A stretch of DNA of 64,000 nt from QYOJ01 sp964449285 (GCA_964449285.1 CAYUZX010000009.1:1-64000); one strand, 5' to 3'. Numbered from the stretch's first letter, positions 25,177 through 34,179 are shown. Made by a program: numbers and translations. The notes: generated by a model from the sequence alone, not told the origin.

Positions 25177-25434
25177 TCAGGTTTTTTGATGCTCTGTGAT
25201 GTATTCGGCCATTGTTCTGATTGAGTGGAATATCTTTTTCCCGTCTTTGGGATCTTCAATTTTCAGTCCGTAGCTCTTCTCCAGGAGTACAATAAGTTCA
25301 AGTGCATCAATCGAGTCAAGTCCGAGTCCCTCTCCAAATAGTTGTGAGTCTGCTTCTATATCTTCAGGGGAGATATCTTCCAGGTTAAGTTGTTCAATAA
25401 CTTCTCTCTTCAGTTTTTCAATTAATTCTTCCAT
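25177..25434 (-). CDS. Acyl carrier protein (second of three)
   Basis: 85 aa with the phosphopantetheine site GLGLDSIDALELI (Ser41) and a typical acidic composition. It sits between a ketosynthase-like gene (10 bases upstream) and the KS of pair 2 (3 bases downstream), so it is the likely carrier for chain extension by that pair. Confidence 0.9.
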   Translation of the reverse strand: MEELIEKLKREVIEQLNLEDISPEDIEADSQLFGEGLGLDSIDALELIVLLEKSYGLKIEDPKDGKKIFHSIRTMAEYITEHQKT

Positions 25435-25444
25435 AACTGTATTG

Positions 25445-26098
25445 TCACATTATTTTATATAATTCATCCATTGCTGCTTCTGAGAAGGGGAGTGTCTTCC
25501 CCGATTTCTCCTCAGCAATGGCCCTATCAGCCGGTTCAACAAACATCAGAAGAGCTTCAAACTGCTCCTTCAGAAGATCTACCCATCCTGTCAGGCAAAC
25601 ATCAACCCGGTTATGCTGTAAAAGTTCATTCACGTAGTTGAATAATAACCCGCTTTCAAATTTCTCTGAGATGAGGAAAGCATTTTCTCCCTTCAACTGG
25701 TGCCGGATACAGATCTCCCCGATCATGATATTGGGAAGCGTGTAGACAAACACCGACGGGCTCGGAAAGTACTGGGAACGGTTACTGATACTCTGCTGAT
25801 GTACTAGATCTGTATCCAGACTGGAACTTGCATTTGCCAGTACCATACCCACGCGTTTCTTATCGTAAAGATCCAGGTTAACTTGTCTGAAAACCAGCTC
25901 TGAAGCGATGAATCCAAGCTTGCTAAGGGAATCCATCTTATAGAATTTCGGATACCCCAGGTTGAGTCTCTTAAAGAACGGCTTTATAAACTCCGCAAAA
26001 GTAATAAAATTTTCATCATGATATTCGATCCGTCCGTTTACTCTGACTTGGCCCGGAGTTATACGTGAATATGCGGAGATGACATGGTCCATACTCAA
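25445..26098 (-). CDS. Small ketosynthase-like protein (beta-ketoacyl synthase N-terminal-like domain)
   Basis: 217 aa. Blocks such as FYKMDSLSKLGFIASELVF, VGMVLANASSSLDTD and VFVYTLPNIMIGEICIRHQLKG resemble the first half of a KS, and the protein ends where a KS would continue. There is no catalytic Cys or His triad (the nucleophile region reads NAFLISEKFESG). Short KS-like proteins of this kind are found in flexirubin/aryl-polyene clusters. A structural or initiation role is guessed. Its start overlaps the stop of the KS upstream by 4 bases. Confidence 0.65.
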   Translation of the reverse strand: MSMDHVISAYSRITPGQVRVNGRIEYHDENFITFAEFIKPFFKRLNLGYPKFYKMDSLSKLGFIASELVFRQVNLDLYDKKRVGMVLANASSSLDTDLVHQQSISNRSQYFPSPSVFVYTLPNIMIGEICIRHQLKGENAFLISEKFESGLLFNYVNELLQHNRVDVCLTGWVDLLKEQFEALLMFVEPADRAIAEEKSGKTLPFSEAAMDELYKIM

Positions 26099-27267
26099 TC
26101 TTTTTCAAAAATTATAGCGGCATTACATCCCCCGAAACCGGAAGCACTCTTTAGGCAGCATTTAATCTTTTTCTTCTCGTTAGTGGCAATGACACGTATC
26201 GGTTCCGGCACGCCCAGCGATTCGAACCCGGCAGACCTGATGAGCATCTCATCCTGCATGGCATGTATAGAAGCAATGGACTCAATCAGTCCGGCGGCTC
26301 CCAATGTATGGCCCCAGTAGCCTTTGAAACTATTGACTGGCACTTCCAATAATCCAGCCAGTGCGATAGCTTTTGATTCCATCTCATCATTGAATGTCGT
26401 TGCCGTTCCATGGGCATTGATAAATCCGATATCGCCGGAGGAGATCGCTGCTTCTTTCATAGCATACTGAATAGCAATACCCAACTCTTCTCCGGTTCGG
26501 GAAGGTCCGGAAATATGGTTTGCATCGTTGGACGTGGCTGCTCCAGTTATTCTGATCGGGCTTGAAGCGTTTTTTGCTATTTCGGTAGTTAAAACCACGG
26601 TTCCGGCAGCTTCACCTAGCGAGAGCCCGTCGCGACTGGCATCGTAAGGACGACATGGGGTAGGGCTTAAGGATTGAAAGGACTGAAATCCAGATATCAC
26701 GAATTCTGAAAGGATGTCCCCTCCACTCACAACAGCCTGGTCATACATCCCTGCTCTCAGATACCTGAAGGCTGTCATCAGTGCCATAATGCCTGAGATA
26801 CAAGCGTTAGAGATGATCAGTGGGGGATTGGTGAACCCGAAAAAGTTTGCAACGATTCGTGCCACTTCCCATAAGTAGATCCTGTGATGATGAAAATGTG
26901 CTGTATATCTCTCTTCAAGCAGGTCGATGTTCCCCTTTGTAGTAGAGAGGACAAATAGTGTTTTGCGATAGGTGAAATTTTGTGGCAGGTGGCTGATAGC
27001 TTTATGAATGGAGATGATGAGGAGCTTCTCCAGACGGGTGAAGACCGATGCTTCAATATTTTTCTGATACTGTTTCAGGATAAACTGAAATTGTTCTTCT
27101 AACAAACCAGAATCAACCAGTGAGAGAGGAAGAGGGGATGGAAAGAGGAGAGAATTCGATGTCATGCTAATGCCACTTCGCCCCGACTTCAGTGCATCCA
27201 TATTCTCAGAGGTGGAGGTACCAATAGAGGTGATAATGTTATCGCTGACAATGAAGACTGGTCTCAT
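26095..27267 (-). CDS. Beta-ketoacyl-ACP synthase (divergent FabF type)
   Basis: 390 aa with Cys156 (ISNACISGIMAL), His286 (NAHGTATTFND) and His320 (YWGHTLGAAG). The triad is complete although the N-terminal 100 residues are divergent. It is coupled by a 4-base overlap to the small KS-like protein and lies 10 bases downstream of a thioesterase. It is probably specific for one step, such as starter condensation; the specificity is not readable from sequence. Confidence 0.88.
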   Translation of the reverse strand: MRPVFIVSDNIITSIGTSTSENMDALKSGRSGISMTSNSLLFPSPLPLSLVDSGLLEEQFQFILKQYQKNIEASVFTRLEKLLIISIHKAISHLPQNFTYRKTLFVLSTTKGNIDLLEERYTAHFHHHRIYLWEVARIVANFFGFTNPPLIISNACISGIMALMTAFRYLRAGMYDQAVVSGGDILSEFVISGFQSFQSLSPTPCRPYDASRDGLSLGEAAGTVVLTTEIAKNASSPIRITGAATSNDANHISGPSRTGEELGIAIQYAMKEAAISSGDIGFINAHGTATTFNDEMESKAIALAGLLEVPVNSFKGYWGHTLGAAGLIESIASIHAMQDEMLIRSAGFESLGVPEPIRVIATNEKKKIKCCLKSASGFGGCNAAIIFEKD

Positions 27268-27277
27268 TTCCTGATTG

Positions 27278-27697
27278 TCAGATTAATCCCCAATGTTTTT
27301 TCCATCTAAGAAAAAACCCAGGCGATGTCAATAAAAGTTCTCCATCAGGGGTAAGGAAAACCTGAACAGAACTTCCGGTCGCAGAAAGTTCCATATCGGA
27401 TTTCCTAAAGATTTTATATTCAAAGACAATCTTAGCTGCCTCTACGTTCACAAACGTTGTTTCAACAATGGCATTTTCACCGTATTTAAGTGGCTTTTTA
27501 AAGTCACACTGCACTTTCACAATGGGAATCATGACATTGTGCTTATAAACCTCGAGGTATCCAAGTCCGTATCTCTCACCAAATGCTTCGCGCGCATCTT
27601 CGAAATACTTCAGGTAATTTCCATGCCAGACAATCTGCATTGAGTCAACCTCTCCAAACCGAACCTTTACTTCCGTGCGATCAACAAGTTCCTTCAT
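27278..27697 (-). CDS. Acyl-CoA thioesterase, YbgC/4HBT type (second copy)
   Basis: 139 aa hotdog protein with VRFGEVDSMQIVWHGNYLKYFEDARE, the 4HBT active-site region with Asp. It shares only general similarity with the thioesterase at 16872-17270, so it is not a recent duplicate. It starts at the last base of the ABC permease stop region (27697 shared), giving a one-base overlap. Likely role: release or editing of acyl thioesters. Confidence 0.85.
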   Translation of the reverse strand: MKELVDRTEVKVRFGEVDSMQIVWHGNYLKYFEDAREAFGERYGLGYLEVYKHNVMIPIVKVQCDFKKPLKYGENAIVETTFVNVEAAKIVFEYKIFRKSDMELSATGSSVQVFLTPDGELLLTSPGFFLRWKKHWGLI

Positions 27698-28998
27698 TAG
27701 GTACTGATTGGGGGTTTTAATTTTCTATATATTGCTGCAATTGATATGGTTACAGCAAAAAAAGCAAAAAGTTTACCAACTTCGGGAAGGATATCCAGGA
27801 TTGTCTTTCCCCGGAGAAAGAGATCCAGAAAACCGGTATGGGCCCAGTTGAGCGGTGAAAAGGTGGCTATATGTTTCATGATTCCTCCCATCAGGTAGAC
27901 AGGTACCCATAATCCACCCATGGCTGCCAGAATTACAATGGAGACTGCACCGAATGCGGCAGCCTGCTGATGGGTCTTCGAAAGAGTTCCAATGAGGATC
28001 CCATAACCCAAGGCCGCGAGACTCGATACAATAGCAAGAACGGCAATTGCGAAATAGTTCGAACCCACCTCCAGGGAAGGCATATTGAATACCGGGAGTA
28101 AGTATATCCCGGCCAGAACCATCAAGCCAAACTGGATGAAACAGACAAGTAAATAGACGCCCACTTTTGCCATGAAGATGGTCATGTAAGATACAGGAAT
28201 GGTCATTAACCTGATTAAGCTACCCTCTTCACGCTCCTTGATAATGCTGCTGGTGAGGGGTATGACAATGAAAAACATCGCAAAAATCGCCCATGAAGGA
28301 ACGTTATGCTGAGTTGTAGAAGGCAGGAGTTCCTCCTTCACGCCCGAAGGGAAGATCTCCGTGAAGTAGACTGATTGCTGGTAATCGATAATCGGCATGT
28401 TGAATTTGGGAAATAGTTTTCTCAACTCCTCCTGGAAGGTTTCAAAAATTATCCTGGATTCAATCCGGGAATTAAATTCCTTGGTAGCGCTCAGAAAGGC
28501 ATTCCGGAATGAGTTTCTGACGGCAGGATCAAAGTAGATGAGGATCTCCACCGAGTCGTTATTGGTAACACCGGCTAAAATATCCTGGTTGGGCATCATC
28601 AGGCTCGTCATGGTTTTGTTGACAAGCAGCCGGATTTTTGCACGGAGTCTTTCAGATGTCTGTTCAGGAATCACAACGGCTATCTGGTAGGATCCATCCA
28701 GTACTTTCTGACGGGCAGTTTCCTTCGTTAGCGGAATGGAATCAAACTGAGTAATAAGGGTGAATATTTTAGCCTCCGACAACCCTTGTTGAAATTTGTT
28801 CCCGACAGAATCGTTGTCACAGTTGACAAAGAGTACGGGCACTTGCGGCTCCTTTGAGATTGTACTCCACCCAAACTCCTGTACCATTGAGAGGACCACT
28901 ACCATCACCATCGGCATCAGGAAAAGAACGATCAATCCGGCAGGATCGCGAATCAGAATCAGCCATTCTTTTCGAAATGCAGCAAACAATTTATACAA
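27697..28998 (-). CDS. ABC-2 type transporter permease
   Basis: 433 aa. One membrane segment near residues 20-40, a large external domain (about 45-235), then five hydrophobic segments in the C-terminal half, including FFIVIPLTSSIIKEREEGSLIRL, the conserved ABC-2 motif. It pairs with the ATPase encoded upstream at 29062-29814 to form an exporter. The 63 bases between the two genes hold degenerate heptamers (aattacc-, aattatc-like). Confidence 0.9.
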   Translation of the reverse strand: MYKLFAAFRKEWLILIRDPAGLIVLFLMPMVMVVVLSMVQEFGWSTISKEPQVPVLFVNCDNDSVGNKFQQGLSEAKIFTLITQFDSIPLTKETARQKVLDGSYQIAVVIPEQTSERLRAKIRLLVNKTMTSLMMPNQDILAGVTNNDSVEILIYFDPAVRNSFRNAFLSATKEFNSRIESRIIFETFQEELRKLFPKFNMPIIDYQQSVYFTEIFPSGVKEELLPSTTQHNVPSWAIFAMFFIVIPLTSSIIKEREEGSLIRLMTIPVSYMTIFMAKVGVYLLVCFIQFGLMVLAGIYLLPVFNMPSLEVGSNYFAIAVLAIVSSLAALGYGILIGTLSKTHQQAAAFGAVSIVILAAMGGLWVPVYLMGGIMKHIATFSPLNWAHTGFLDLFLRGKTILDILPEVGKLFAFFAVTISIAAIYRKLKPPIST

Positions 28999-29061
28999 AA
29001 TGGGGAAATTTAATTACCAAATTACAAACTTCAACTATCAATTAAGTCCCAATTATCAATT

Positions 29062-29814
29062 TCAGTCCCTTAGGTCTTTCCCTGTTAATCCAAGGAACAG
29101 GTTCTCCAGATTCTTAAACTCTGGGTTCTCCTCTAACAGTATTTTCGGATTACCGATTGCAATGATTTTTCCGGAGTCGATAATTGCAACACGTGTGCAA
29201 AGTTTTTCCGCCTCTTCCATGTAATGGGAAGTATAGATAATCGTGGTGCCGGTTTCACGAAGTTCGCGGAGAAACTCAAGTATCACATTACGTGATTGTA
29301 CATCAATCCCAACTGTTGGCTCATCAAGGAAAAGTACCTTTGGTTTGTGAAGCAACCCGGCAATCAGGTTAACCCTGCGTTTCATTCCTCCAGAATAGTT
29401 CGAGACTATTTTACGGGCAAATTTCTCCAGGCCAAATCTAACCAGGTATTCGTCGATTCTTTCTTTCAGAATCTTTCCTTTCAAGCCATACATATTGCCA
29501 AAGAACTGAAGATTTTCCAACCCAGTCAGGGTGGGGTAGAGGGCAACCTCCTGCGGAACGACCCCAATAATGTATTTAATCCGATCATGATCAGAACGAA
29601 TATCCAGACCATCTATAGTGACCTCTCCTTTTGTAGGAGGGAAGAGACCGCTAAGAACGGAGATTGTCGTTGTTTTTCCGGCTCCATTAGGCCCCAGAAG
29701 TCCAAATATTTCATCTTTGAATATATCGAGCGAAATATGATCGATAGCTGGAACTTCAGCCCCTTTGTAATACTTGGTCAGATCCCGAATCCCGATGATG
29801 GCTTCCTCAGTCAT
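29062..29814 (-). CDS. ABC transporter ATP-binding protein
   Basis: 250 aa with Walker A GPNGAGKTT (41-49), the Q-loop PQEVALYP, signature YSGGMKRR, Walker B VLFLDEPTVGID and the H-loop TSHYMEEAE. It belongs to the ABC-2 drug/lipid exporter class. It lies 2 bases after the stop of the BtrH-like gene, so acyl transfer and export may be linked. Confidence 0.93.
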   Translation of the reverse strand: MTEEAIIGIRDLTKYYKGAEVPAIDHISLDIFKDEIFGLLGPNGAGKTTTISVLSGLFPPTKGEVTIDGLDIRSDHDRIKYIIGVVPQEVALYPTLTGLENLQFFGNMYGLKGKILKERIDEYLVRFGLEKFARKIVSNYSGGMKRRVNLIAGLLHKPKVLFLDEPTVGIDVQSRNVILEFLRELRETGTTIIYTSHYMEEAEKLCTRVAIIDSGKIIAIGNPKILLEENPEFKNLENLFLGLTGKDLRD

Positions 29815-29816
29815 TA

Positions 29817-30821
29817 TCAGATCTCGATTTTATCAAGTTTCTTATATACATCCTCTTCCATATAAGAGATCTCTTTGAGCATATCGGCAAGCATCCCATA
29901 ATCTTCTGTGGGTTCTGACCTGCTCTTGCAATTGCGGGCCCCCATGTAGGAAAACTCTCTCCATTTATTTGCCGCTTTGCCCATCATTTCGGATGTCTCC
30001 AAAAGGCCGGGACAATTAAATTTCTCCCCTGCCTCTTTCAGGAAGGCTCCATAGATAAATCGGAAACCAGCGCCCCCGGAACCTACCTCTTCCGCCATTC
30101 TCAGGATTTGCCCCAGGTAAAAGGAGGCTTTTTCTTTTCCATGTTTTTTTGGCCATTTTCTGAGATCTTTTGCCATGAAACGCATTCCTTTGGTGCCAAG
30201 CAAAGGAATAGGGATCTTGGTCATTTCATAGACTGTTTTTGCAATTCCATCAGCAACTGCTTTTTTGAGATCAGCATTTTTATCCACCTGATTGATCCAG
30301 TACATTTTCCCATTCGGTGCAAAAGCACCTTTCACCCAACGAACACGCTGTAGATCATTATAGGATATGGTTTGAGGTTCTTCCATCACAGTATCGCTGA
30401 CATGATACAGATCTCCCTCTTTTCCATAGATAACCAGGTTATGCATGTTGTAATGCATACGGTATTCAGGAGGGAAAAAGGGAAGGTTAAAGACGCCCAC
30501 CTGCAAGCCGGTAGGAATACCCTTCTCGAGGTTTCTATCCAACGCATCCATTGACTCTTTTGGAGTCTTGAATTTTTTAATAACTATGGCATCTGCTCCA
30601 AGGCGTTTGGTTCCCCTGCGGAATATCGTATTGGGTAGGTTCCGGAATGAAATCATCGGTGCATACTGGACCTTCAAAAAAGGTATATAGGTGAAGTATA
30701 ATCCATTTCCCACTCCAAAAGCCATGGGCTCGGAAATCTCCATCCCATAATAATTAAATAGATTTGATGTGGTACCACTTTCACAATGTCCTGCCTGGTG
30801 GTGAGTATAGTTGATCATCAT
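29817..30821 (-). CDS. BtrH N-terminal domain / DUF4872 protein, putative acyl transferase
   Basis: 334 aa. The start HHQAGHCESGTTSNLFNYYG has the Cys (HCESG) and His expected of the BtrH_N cysteine-protease-like fold, and MHNLVIYG has the later His. In butirosin synthesis BtrH moves an acyl group from an ACP to an amine. The C-terminal half matches the DUF4872 pattern (FRFIYGAFLKEAGE). Here the role would be to move the polyene acyl chain from an ACP to an unknown acceptor. It lies one base after the end of a small unknown gene. Confidence 0.75.
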   Translation of the reverse strand: MMINYTHHQAGHCESGTTSNLFNYYGMEISEPMAFGVGNGLYFTYIPFLKVQYAPMISFRNLPNTIFRRGTKRLGADAIVIKKFKTPKESMDALDRNLEKGIPTGLQVGVFNLPFFPPEYRMHYNMHNLVIYGKEGDLYHVSDTVMEEPQTISYNDLQRVRWVKGAFAPNGKMYWINQVDKNADLKKAVADGIAKTVYEMTKIPIPLLGTKGMRFMAKDLRKWPKKHGKEKASFYLGQILRMAEEVGSGGAGFRFIYGAFLKEAGEKFNCPGLLETSEMMGKAANKWREFSYMGARNCKSRSEPTEDYGMLADMLKEISYMEEDVYKKLDKIEI

Positions 30822-30822
30822 A

Positions 30823-31221
30823 TTATTCGATATTTTTTAATTGTTCAATTGTTATATTGAATGTTTTGGCATATTTGGCCAGCGTCTTTTCACTCAACCT
30901 TGTGAAGACACCCGGTTTGAAATGACGCTTAACACGCCAGAGAGAAATTGAGGCCTGGCTACTAAGAGTCATAGGATCCATTAGGGTCTTCTCCATGTAG
31001 TAATAGATCGGACTCTTATTTCCCGCTAAAACCTCATGGTGCGCCTCTTTGATACGGTCTTTTTGATTATCCCAGAATTGTTCGATAAAAATCCGGTCAG
31101 AGTCGTCATGAAACCGAACACCTTTGGAATAATTGCCCTCTTTGTCGTATGTATAGAAAAGTTCCCTGTAATGGCCGTGGTTCGGATCTTTGTATTGATA
31201 ATCAAATTTCTGTTCGTCCAT
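30823..31221 (-). CDS. Conserved small protein of unknown function
   Basis: 132 aa, soluble and charged, no signal peptide. The N-terminal half is rich in aromatic and charged residues (YQYKDPNHGHYRELFYTYDKEG). The C-terminal part contains a helical stretch (GVFTRLSEKTLAKYAKTFNITIEQL) resembling the end of a helix-turn-helix, but no full DNA-binding domain is evident. Its stop and the BtrH-like start are one base apart, so the two proteins are probably made together and may interact. I do not recognise the family. Confidence 0.6.
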   Translation of the reverse strand: MDEQKFDYQYKDPNHGHYRELFYTYDKEGNYSKGVRFHDDSDRIFIEQFWDNQKDRIKEAHHEVLAGNKSPIYYYMEKTLMDPMTLSSQASISLWRVKRHFKPGVFTRLSEKTLAKYAKTFNITIEQLKNIE

Positions 31222-31260
31222 AATTTACAAATTTGAGAATGAAGTGCGAAAATAAGGAAA

Positions 31261-31671
31261 TTATCCAAGTAAAAATATCTTCAACCGGCAAGATGCAATA
31301 AGTTCACTGTTATGGAAAATCTCTCCAAATACTACAGAGGCATCAAATACCTCATGCTCCACCTTAATCCTTGTGAAAAGTTCATCTCCTGATACGGGGA
31401 ATCTTAAAATCTTCAGATTCCTGATCCCCCCGATAAAACCTACCGGAGCTTCCTTCCCGGATTGATTGGGTTTGGATCCAACCCCGGCTGCTGCTGTTTG
31501 GGCCATATTCTCAACCAATCCAGCTTCAGTGAATATTCCTTTATCACAAAAGACATTATCCCGCCTGATAAGAAAGGTGGTCTCCACGATCCCTCCCTCA
31601 GACCTGATCAGCTTATCCACCATCACCATTGGAGGTCTTTGTGGAATGTTTATTTCTTCAAATGGTGCCAT
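31261..31671 (-). CDS. Hotdog-fold 3-hydroxyacyl-ACP dehydratase-like protein (ApeP type)
   Basis: 136 aa. The motif IPQRPPMVMVDKLI followed by EAGLVENMAQTAAAGVG matches the dehydratase-like hotdogs of aryl-polyene clusters. The Glu is present, but the usual GHFP His region is replaced by the IFTEAGL segment. It complements the dehydratase at 17267-17656, which has the His but not the Glu, so the two could form a heterodimer (inference). It overlaps the radical SAM gene upstream by 22 bases. Confidence 0.75.
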   Translation of the reverse strand: MAPFEEINIPQRPPMVMVDKLIRSEGGIVETTFLIRRDNVFCDKGIFTEAGLVENMAQTAAAGVGSKPNQSGKEAPVGFIGGIRNLKILRFPVSGDELFTRIKVEHEVFDASVVFGEIFHNSELIASCRLKIFLLG

Positions 31672-33011
31672 AAAGATCCTTTTCGGTTCCGTCCTCTCAT
31701 TCTGTTCATAAAGGTGACCACGTCCTCGTCAGTGAATACCCACCTTTTGCCTGTTTTATCCGCCCGTTCCTTCAGAGTTCCATAATCAATATGATCTGCC
31801 ATATAATACGTAGGTTCGATCAGGTTTTCGTCAGGATCAATATACCCATCTTCTAATGCCAGATCGTACAACATTGTTCCCGGGTAGATGCGCATTCCGA
31901 CATAGGGGAAGAAGACCGAGTTTGAAATACGTTTCGAGTTTTCGAATCCTTCGTTAATACTCTTTTCTGTCTCTCCGTACCCACCAAGTATCAGAAAATG
32001 GGCGAAATATATTCCCACTTCGTTACACATATCGGAAACCTCAACGATTTCATTTACGCTAAAATGTTTACGGTAATACTTGAGCGTGCTATCTGAGAGC
32101 GATTCCGTTCCGAATTCGATATGTGTAAGCCCTGATTCAGCAAAAAGTCTGAGATCTTCCACCGCCATATTATGCGGAGAGAAATAAGCGCCCCATTTAA
32201 TCTTGATTCCCGATTTAAGTATCTTATGAGCCAGTTCCAGGTTAAATCTCCTGTTGATGTTAAAGACCGAATCGGTAAAAAAAACATAGTCAATTTGCTT
32301 GTTCAGATACAGATCTTTCAAACTCTCAACAATCTTGTCGCTGTCCAGTGTTCTCACCTGCCTGCCTTCAATCACCGGATAAGTACAATAGATGCATTCA
32401 TACGGACATCCTCTCTTGGTCTGCAGATTCATCATTCCGCTTTTCTTCCAGTAGAATTTGCAAAGGTCATCAGAAAAAGAGAGGTTAAGGGAGCGAAGGT
32501 AATGCTTCCTGGGATTTACAACTGTGTGGCTTCTGTCATGATAGACCAAGCCTTCAATCGAATAGTCAGGAGAACCATCCCGGATGCTGGTCAACAGTCT
32601 ATGCAGGCTCTCTTCCCCCTCTCCATAGATTCCAAAATCAGGTTGGAAAAATGCAAATAGCTTTTCAGGGAAAATTGAAAACGCTGATCCCCCTATGATT
32701 AAGGTTGCTGTTGGAAGAGTCTGGCGGATCAGATCGATAAGCTCTTTATATCCTGTCAGAAAAAATTCCCGTGAGAGGGAGCTGACGTCATCTACATTCC
32801 GAAGTGAGACACCGGTGAAATCCGGATTATAGTGTTTCAGGTAAGTGATTAACTCCTGCTCAGTGTGGAGGTTCATGTCAAATACCCGGATCTCGAAGCC
32901 TAATAAGTACTCCTGAAGGTAAGAGAACAGATAAGAAACACCCAACGGATAAACCGGGTAGGGGATAGCATAACGGTTTGCTGAAACGAGTAGTAATCTC
33001 TTATTGGTCAT
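31650..33011 (-). CDS. B12-binding domain radical SAM protein (fourth of four)
   Basis: 453 aa. The B12-binding-like N-terminus (VYPLGVSYLFSYLQ, DFTGVSLRNVDDV, IIGGSAFSIFPEK, YGEGEES) precedes the radical SAM motif GCPYECIYC (Cys202, 206, 209). It is a clear paralogue of the protein at 4439-5860. It lies 9 bases downstream of the LpxL-like acyltransferase and overlaps the dehydratase, so it is firmly within the core biosynthetic operon. That makes radical chemistry on the acyl chain or head group likely. Confidence 0.87.
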   Translation of the reverse strand: MTNKRLLLVSANRYAIPYPVYPLGVSYLFSYLQEYLLGFEIRVFDMNLHTEQELITYLKHYNPDFTGVSLRNVDDVSSLSREFFLTGYKELIDLIRQTLPTATLIIGGSAFSIFPEKLFAFFQPDFGIYGEGEESLHRLLTSIRDGSPDYSIEGLVYHDRSHTVVNPRKHYLRSLNLSFSDDLCKFYWKKSGMMNLQTKRGCPYECIYCTYPVIEGRQVRTLDSDKIVESLKDLYLNKQIDYVFFTDSVFNINRRFNLELAHKILKSGIKIKWGAYFSPHNMAVEDLRLFAESGLTHIEFGTESLSDSTLKYYRKHFSVNEIVEVSDMCNEVGIYFAHFLILGGYGETEKSINEGFENSKRISNSVFFPYVGMRIYPGTMLYDLALEDGYIDPDENLIEPTYYMADHIDYGTLKERADKTGKRWVFTDEDVVTFMNRMRGRNRKGSLWHHLKK

Positions 33012-33020
33012 ACCGTGACG

Positions 33021-33923
33021 TTATTTAATCTGATCAGGCTCAAGTTTCCAGAAATCATAGTAGTTGAACCATTGTAAAGGATATCTACGTAAGATCTCTT
33101 CAAATTTTCGAACATAGACGGTGACAGCTTCTCTAAGAATCAGCTCTCGCTTCTGAAGGTTTCGGGTAAATTCTATCTGATACAAAGGGGTCGCAAAGAA
33201 ATGATAATGTGATCGGGTCTCTTTGACTGCAAACACGTAGGAGACAGGTACTTTGAATCGTGCCGCCAGGTTGATGGGACCAACAGGAAAGAGAGCCGGT
33301 TTTCCCATGAAATCCAGTTTGACCGTTTTATTTCCGTCGATGAACCGGTCACCATGCATAGCGATAATATCACCGGAAGCGAAAGCCTGTTGGATCTCTT
33401 TCAGATGATTGTAGTCCTCACGGATGACAATAAAATGAACATTCCGCTCTTTCATGGTATCTTGTAGGTATCCCTTAATCCGTTGGTGTTCAGCATCAAA
33501 TAAAATGATGTGGATCCTTTTATTGAGGCGGTTCAGTAAATTACCCGCAATCTCCCAGTTTCCCACATGGGCACTGATCAGTAAGCCACCATGTTGCATT
33601 TGTCGCAGGTATTCTTCGCCTTCGAAATCGAATGTGAAGCGATGTTGGAACCCTGCAAGCATAGCCAATTTGTCTATCAGAATTTGTCCGAAAATAAAGT
33701 AGTTACGGAAAATGCTGATTAACGATTTTACGACAGAATACTGCAGGGTATTTCTGAAGTATAAATAAATGGAAATGAAAGCCTTACGGGAATTGAAAAC
33801 AAACCAGGTTACAACAAAACGGAGCAAGAAATAGGCAAAGGGGATTCCAAGGTATTTTAAACTCCAGATAAAAATTTTATACCCTAAGACCCCACCTCTG
33901 GTTTTTCCTTGCCATGACGACAT
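33021..33923 (-). CDS. Lysophospholipid/lipid A-type acyltransferase (LpxL/HtrB family)
   Basis: 300 aa with N-terminal hydrophobic segments and the HX4E catalytic motif HVGNWE (His119, Glu124), followed by GDIIAMHGDR and FPVGPINLAARFKVPVSYVFA. The family transfers acyl chains from ACP to lipids. In aryl-polyene and flexirubin loci it is thought to attach the polyene to a membrane lipid. It begins 7 bases after the ACP gene, which would supply the acyl donor. Confidence 0.88.
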   Translation of the reverse strand: MSSWQGKTRGGVLGYKIFIWSLKYLGIPFAYFLLRFVVTWFVFNSRKAFISIYLYFRNTLQYSVVKSLISIFRNYFIFGQILIDKLAMLAGFQHRFTFDFEGEEYLRQMQHGGLLISAHVGNWEIAGNLLNRLNKRIHIILFDAEHQRIKGYLQDTMKERNVHFIVIREDYNHLKEIQQAFASGDIIAMHGDRFIDGNKTVKLDFMGKPALFPVGPINLAARFKVPVSYVFAVKETRSHYHFFATPLYQIEFTRNLQKRELILREAVTVYVRKFEEILRRYPLQWFNYYDFWKLEPDQIK

Positions 33924-33930
33924 CCGGGAC

Positions 33931-34179
33931 TTAGTTAGGATTAACGCGTTTGATGATGTAAGAATAGAAATCCTTGAGGGTCTTTACATCAGTCATCTCC
34001 TCGGCTTTCATTTTAAAGCCAAAATTATTCTCAATGATGACAAACAGGTCTACAAAGTCAAGACTGTCAATGCCTAAGTCCTTTTTTAAATCGGCTTCTT
34101 GGCTGATCTGTTCTTCATCAATCTCAATCTCTTCAACCAAGAGCTGATTGATCTTATTGATTATCTCATCGTTCTGCAT
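33931..34179 (-). CDS. Acyl carrier protein (third of three)
   Basis: 82 aa from ATG 34179. Phosphopantetheine site KKDLGIDSLDFVDLFV (Ser39). In-frame ATGs at 34203 and 34191 exist, but a -7 box at 34201-34208 would place them at or before the transcript start. It lies between KS (34225-35448) and the LpxL-type acyltransferase. Confidence 0.87.
   Translation of the reverse strand: MQNDEIINKINQLLVEEIEIDEEQISQEADLKKDLGIDSLDFVDLFVIIENNFGFKMKAEEMTDVKTLKDFYSYIIKRVNPN

Noticed and set aside
30823..31221. Small protein as a helix-turn-helix regulator
   Set aside because: Only the last helix is reminiscent; the rest of the domain does not fit and there is no basic recognition helix.
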